Assembly: GCA_964521075.1 (NCBI GenBank)
Contig: CAZFPI010000015.1
Location: 1 to 33,356, forward strand
Direction: 5' to 3'
Length of the DNA: 33,356 nucleotides
Source: Sterolibacterium sp964521075
Lineage (GTDB): Bacteria; Pseudomonadota; Gammaproteobacteria; Burkholderiales; Rhodocyclaceae
Shown: positions 32,028-33,356 of the stretch, piece by piece
Layout: each line of letters opens with the position of its first letter
How positions within the stretch are numbered: the first letter of the stretch is position 1
Program-made: the position numbers and the translations under genes
The notes under the pieces: model-generated
Database searches by the model: none
What the model was told of the DNA's origin: nothing
Seen by the model: the letters and a program-made list of their open reading frames with translations, nothing else

Positions 32028-33151
32028 AACAGATCCTCCTCGCGCAGGGTTTCAAAAAACGCCTCGATACGGGTGCGAAACGGGCCCAGCGGATTGGTGA
32101 TGTCGAATTCGAGAAAAAGGGTCGGGATACCCTGCACCTCGAGATGCCGTTTGAGTTCCGGGTAATCCGCCTCATGCGGATCACAAAACTTCTGCTGCAG
32201 GAAAATCGCCGCATCCACCCCGTAATCCTGCGCCAGACCCAAAACATGGTCAAAACGCGTATGCGCCGGGAAATCCTTGGTAGGGCAAGCCGGGCGGACG
32301 CAATAACGATCGGCGATCGCCGCCAGCGGCGATTCATGCGGCCGCGCTTCGTTCCAGAAGTTGCGCGTCCCGGAACATTGATCGTCGATCACGATCGTCG
32401 CCCCCAGCGATTCGATCATTTCCATGAAGCCCAGATCATCGTTTTCCGACCCGATGGTCATCACCCGCAGCCCCGGGCTCCCGCGTGGCAAACGCTCCGG
32501 CAAGGCGGCCAGAACCTGCCGCAAGGCCTGGTTGTGCTCCTCCCGGCAGACAAACTGCGCCGTCAGCGAAGCATAAAGTGCCTCACTCCCGGACAAGGGC
32601 GGCTCCGGCTGGCGGCGCAAGGCGAACAATTCACGCAACAGACGGCGGTTTTCGTTCATGGTGTCGATGGCCTGACGCAAGGCAGCCTCCGATACCGGAG
32701 CACCTCGCACCTCCTCCAGGTAACGGCAGAATCCGGCAACTTCATCGCGGTGTCGCGCACGCGCAAAAACCGACTGCACCTCATTGGGCATGGGCAGGTA
32801 ATAATCCCATTTCACCGATTTCACATGGTCGCGCCAGGAAGTGAAAGTCTGCCGGTAGTGCAGGCAGGATTGCGCCAGCACCACGCCGGAACAATAGTCG
32901 TAATGTCCCAGCAGACCCTGCGCCAGAGAATCACGACTAAATGGGCAAAACATGCCGAAGATATGCGGCTCGGCGACATTCTGCGTCTGATGCGCCCCCA
33001 GCACCCGCACCGGCAGCATGCCCGCTGCCAGAAGGACTTCCTCGGGCACATAGGTGCACATCGTCGCCACCACTTCCCCTCCCGTCCGCGCCTGCCATTC
33101 ACGCGCATAACGGTGGCGATCCCGATACCAGTCTTTGAACTGCTTGAACAT
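32024..33151 (-). CDS. BcrC/BzdN-like subunit of an ATP-dependent aryl-CoA reductase
   Basis: The 375-residue smaller catalytic subunit resembles BzdN/BcrC: it begins MFKQFKDWYRDRHRYAREW, then MCTYVPEEVLLAAGMLPVR (C32), HIFGMFCPFSRDSLAQGL (C69), AQSCLHYRQ (C96), DDQCSGTRNFWNE (C259) and QQKFCDPHEADYP (C323). Conserved cysteines bind a [4Fe-4S] cluster. Related proteins, as remembered, have CPFCRD where this one has CPFSRD. AGGAGA lies five bases ahead of the ATG at 33151. It is the first gene of the three-gene operon, with TTGA overlap to the next gene. There is no adjacent ferredoxin gene. Confidence 0.88.
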   Translation of the reverse strand: MFKQFKDWYRDRHRYAREWQARTGGEVVATMCTYVPEEVLLAAGMLPVRVLGAHQTQNVAEPHIFGMFCPFSRDSLAQGLLGHYDYCSGVVLAQSCLHYRQTFTSWRDHVKSVKWDYYLPMPNEVQSVFARARHRDEVAGFCRYLEEVRGAPVSEAALRQAIDTMNENRRLLRELFALRRQPEPPLSGSEALYASLTAQFVCREEHNQALRQVLAALPERLPRGSPGLRVMTIGSENDDLGFMEMIESLGATIVIDDQCSGTRNFWNEARPHESPLAAIADRYCVRPACPTKDFPAHTRFDHVLGLAQDYGVDAAIFLQQKFCDPHEADYPELKRHLEVQGIPTLFLEFDITNPLGPFRTRIEAFFETLREEDLF

Positions 33152-33264
33152 GCCCTCTCCTGTCCAGCCCGGCGCAATCTCTCAGGAATGATCAGTTCGG
33201 GCACATTTGCCGGGGTAACGCGCCGGGGTGACAAATCGCCGGAGGGCGAATGGATCAGCGCGTC

Positions 33265-33282
33265 CTTTGCAAAGATGCAAAG
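33265..33282. promoter_or_regulatory. TGCA-repeat palindrome in the leader of the aryl-CoA reductase operon
   Basis: CTTTGCA (33265-33271) and TGCAAAG (33276-33282) form a perfect 7-bp inverted repeat around AAGA and contain TGCA-N4-TGCA. BzdR and BoxR, repressors of benzoate catabolism in Azoarcus, bind TGCA repeats inside palindromes. The element lies 114 bp before the bcrC-like ATG and 11 bp after the tRNA 3' end. It could instead be a tRNA 3'-trailer hairpin. Confidence 0.4.
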
Positions 33283-33293
33283 AGGCAAGAACC

Positions 33294-33356
33294 TGGTCCC
33301 CCCGACAGGAATCGAACCTGTATCCCACGCTTAGGAGGCATGTGCACTATCCATTG
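33294..33356 (-). tRNA. tRNA-Arg (anticodon CCU), 5' end beyond the window
   Basis: On the minus strand the sequence ends with an encoded CCA (33296-33294), discriminator A and 3' acceptor CGGGGGG. The T arm is ACAGG-TTCGATT-CCTGT. The anticodon arm CATGC-CTCCTAA-GCGTG has anticodon CCT at 33335-33333, which reads the AGG arginine codon. The D-loop CAATGGATAG is at the window edge, so roughly 14 bases of the 5' end are missing. Confidence 0.93.

Noticed and set aside
31865..33334. 489-codon open frame on the plus strand
   Set aside because: Antisense to the BcrC/BcrB-like genes, whose family motifs and overlaps are unmistakable. GC-rich DNA with third-position bias produces such shadows.

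Overview
The window looks like chromosomal DNA of a GC-rich betaproteobacterium, most likely of the Rhodocyclales/Azoarcus-Thauera kind. This rests on gene content (an NhaR-type LysR regulator, HtpX, TerC, CimA, FbpABC, AddAB-type helicase/nuclease) and on a benzoyl-CoA-reductase-like operon whose subunits resemble those of Azoarcus and Thauera. Species cannot be fixed by eye. Coding density is high and most genes sit in tight same-strand clusters on the minus strand.

Left part (1-11.4 kb): nhaR diverges from htpX, followed by a strong terminator and a TerC-family membrane protein. A minus-strand cluster follows: corA, a family 8 glycosyltransferase, tadA, and an unusual L,D-transpeptidase/GNAT fusion. 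Next come the three components of a ferric-iron ABC importer. fbpC (minus), fbpB (plus) and fbpA (minus) are next to one another but alternately oriented, and a Fur-box-like palindrome lies in front of fbpA.

Middle (11.4-21.7 kb): a minus-strand group runs NAD(P)H:FMN reductase, uvrB, cimA (citramalate synthase, isoleucine pathway), PilZ protein. It diverges from an aromatic/aspartate aminotransferase gene. A 76-residue orphan protein has its own promoter and terminator. prfC, a UgpB-like glycerol-3-phosphate binding protein and UgpQ follow on the minus strand, without the usual Ugp permease and ATPase genes.

Accessory scar (21.7-23.25 kb): this stretch holds a VapC-like PIN toxin with its antitoxin, an unknown 67-residue protein, and the last 39 codons of what looks like a type I restriction methylase (hsdM). 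A 33-bp near-perfect direct repeat lies on both sides of the toxin-antitoxin pair. I read it as the residue of a degraded restriction-modification island.

Right part (23.25-33.36 kb): an addB-addA double-strand-break repair operon is headed by a translationally coupled 41-residue membrane protein. Upstream lies a three-gene operon for BcrC/BzdN-, BcrB/BzdO- and BcrA/BadF-like subunits of an ATP-dependent aryl-CoA reductase, with stop/start overlaps between genes. The second ATPase subunit (BcrD/BadG/BzdP) is not encoded here. The operon follows a partial tRNA-Arg(CCU) gene and has a TGCA-repeat palindrome in its leader, similar in kind to BzdR/BoxR operators. This reductase with a single type of ATPase subunit is the most interesting system in the window.
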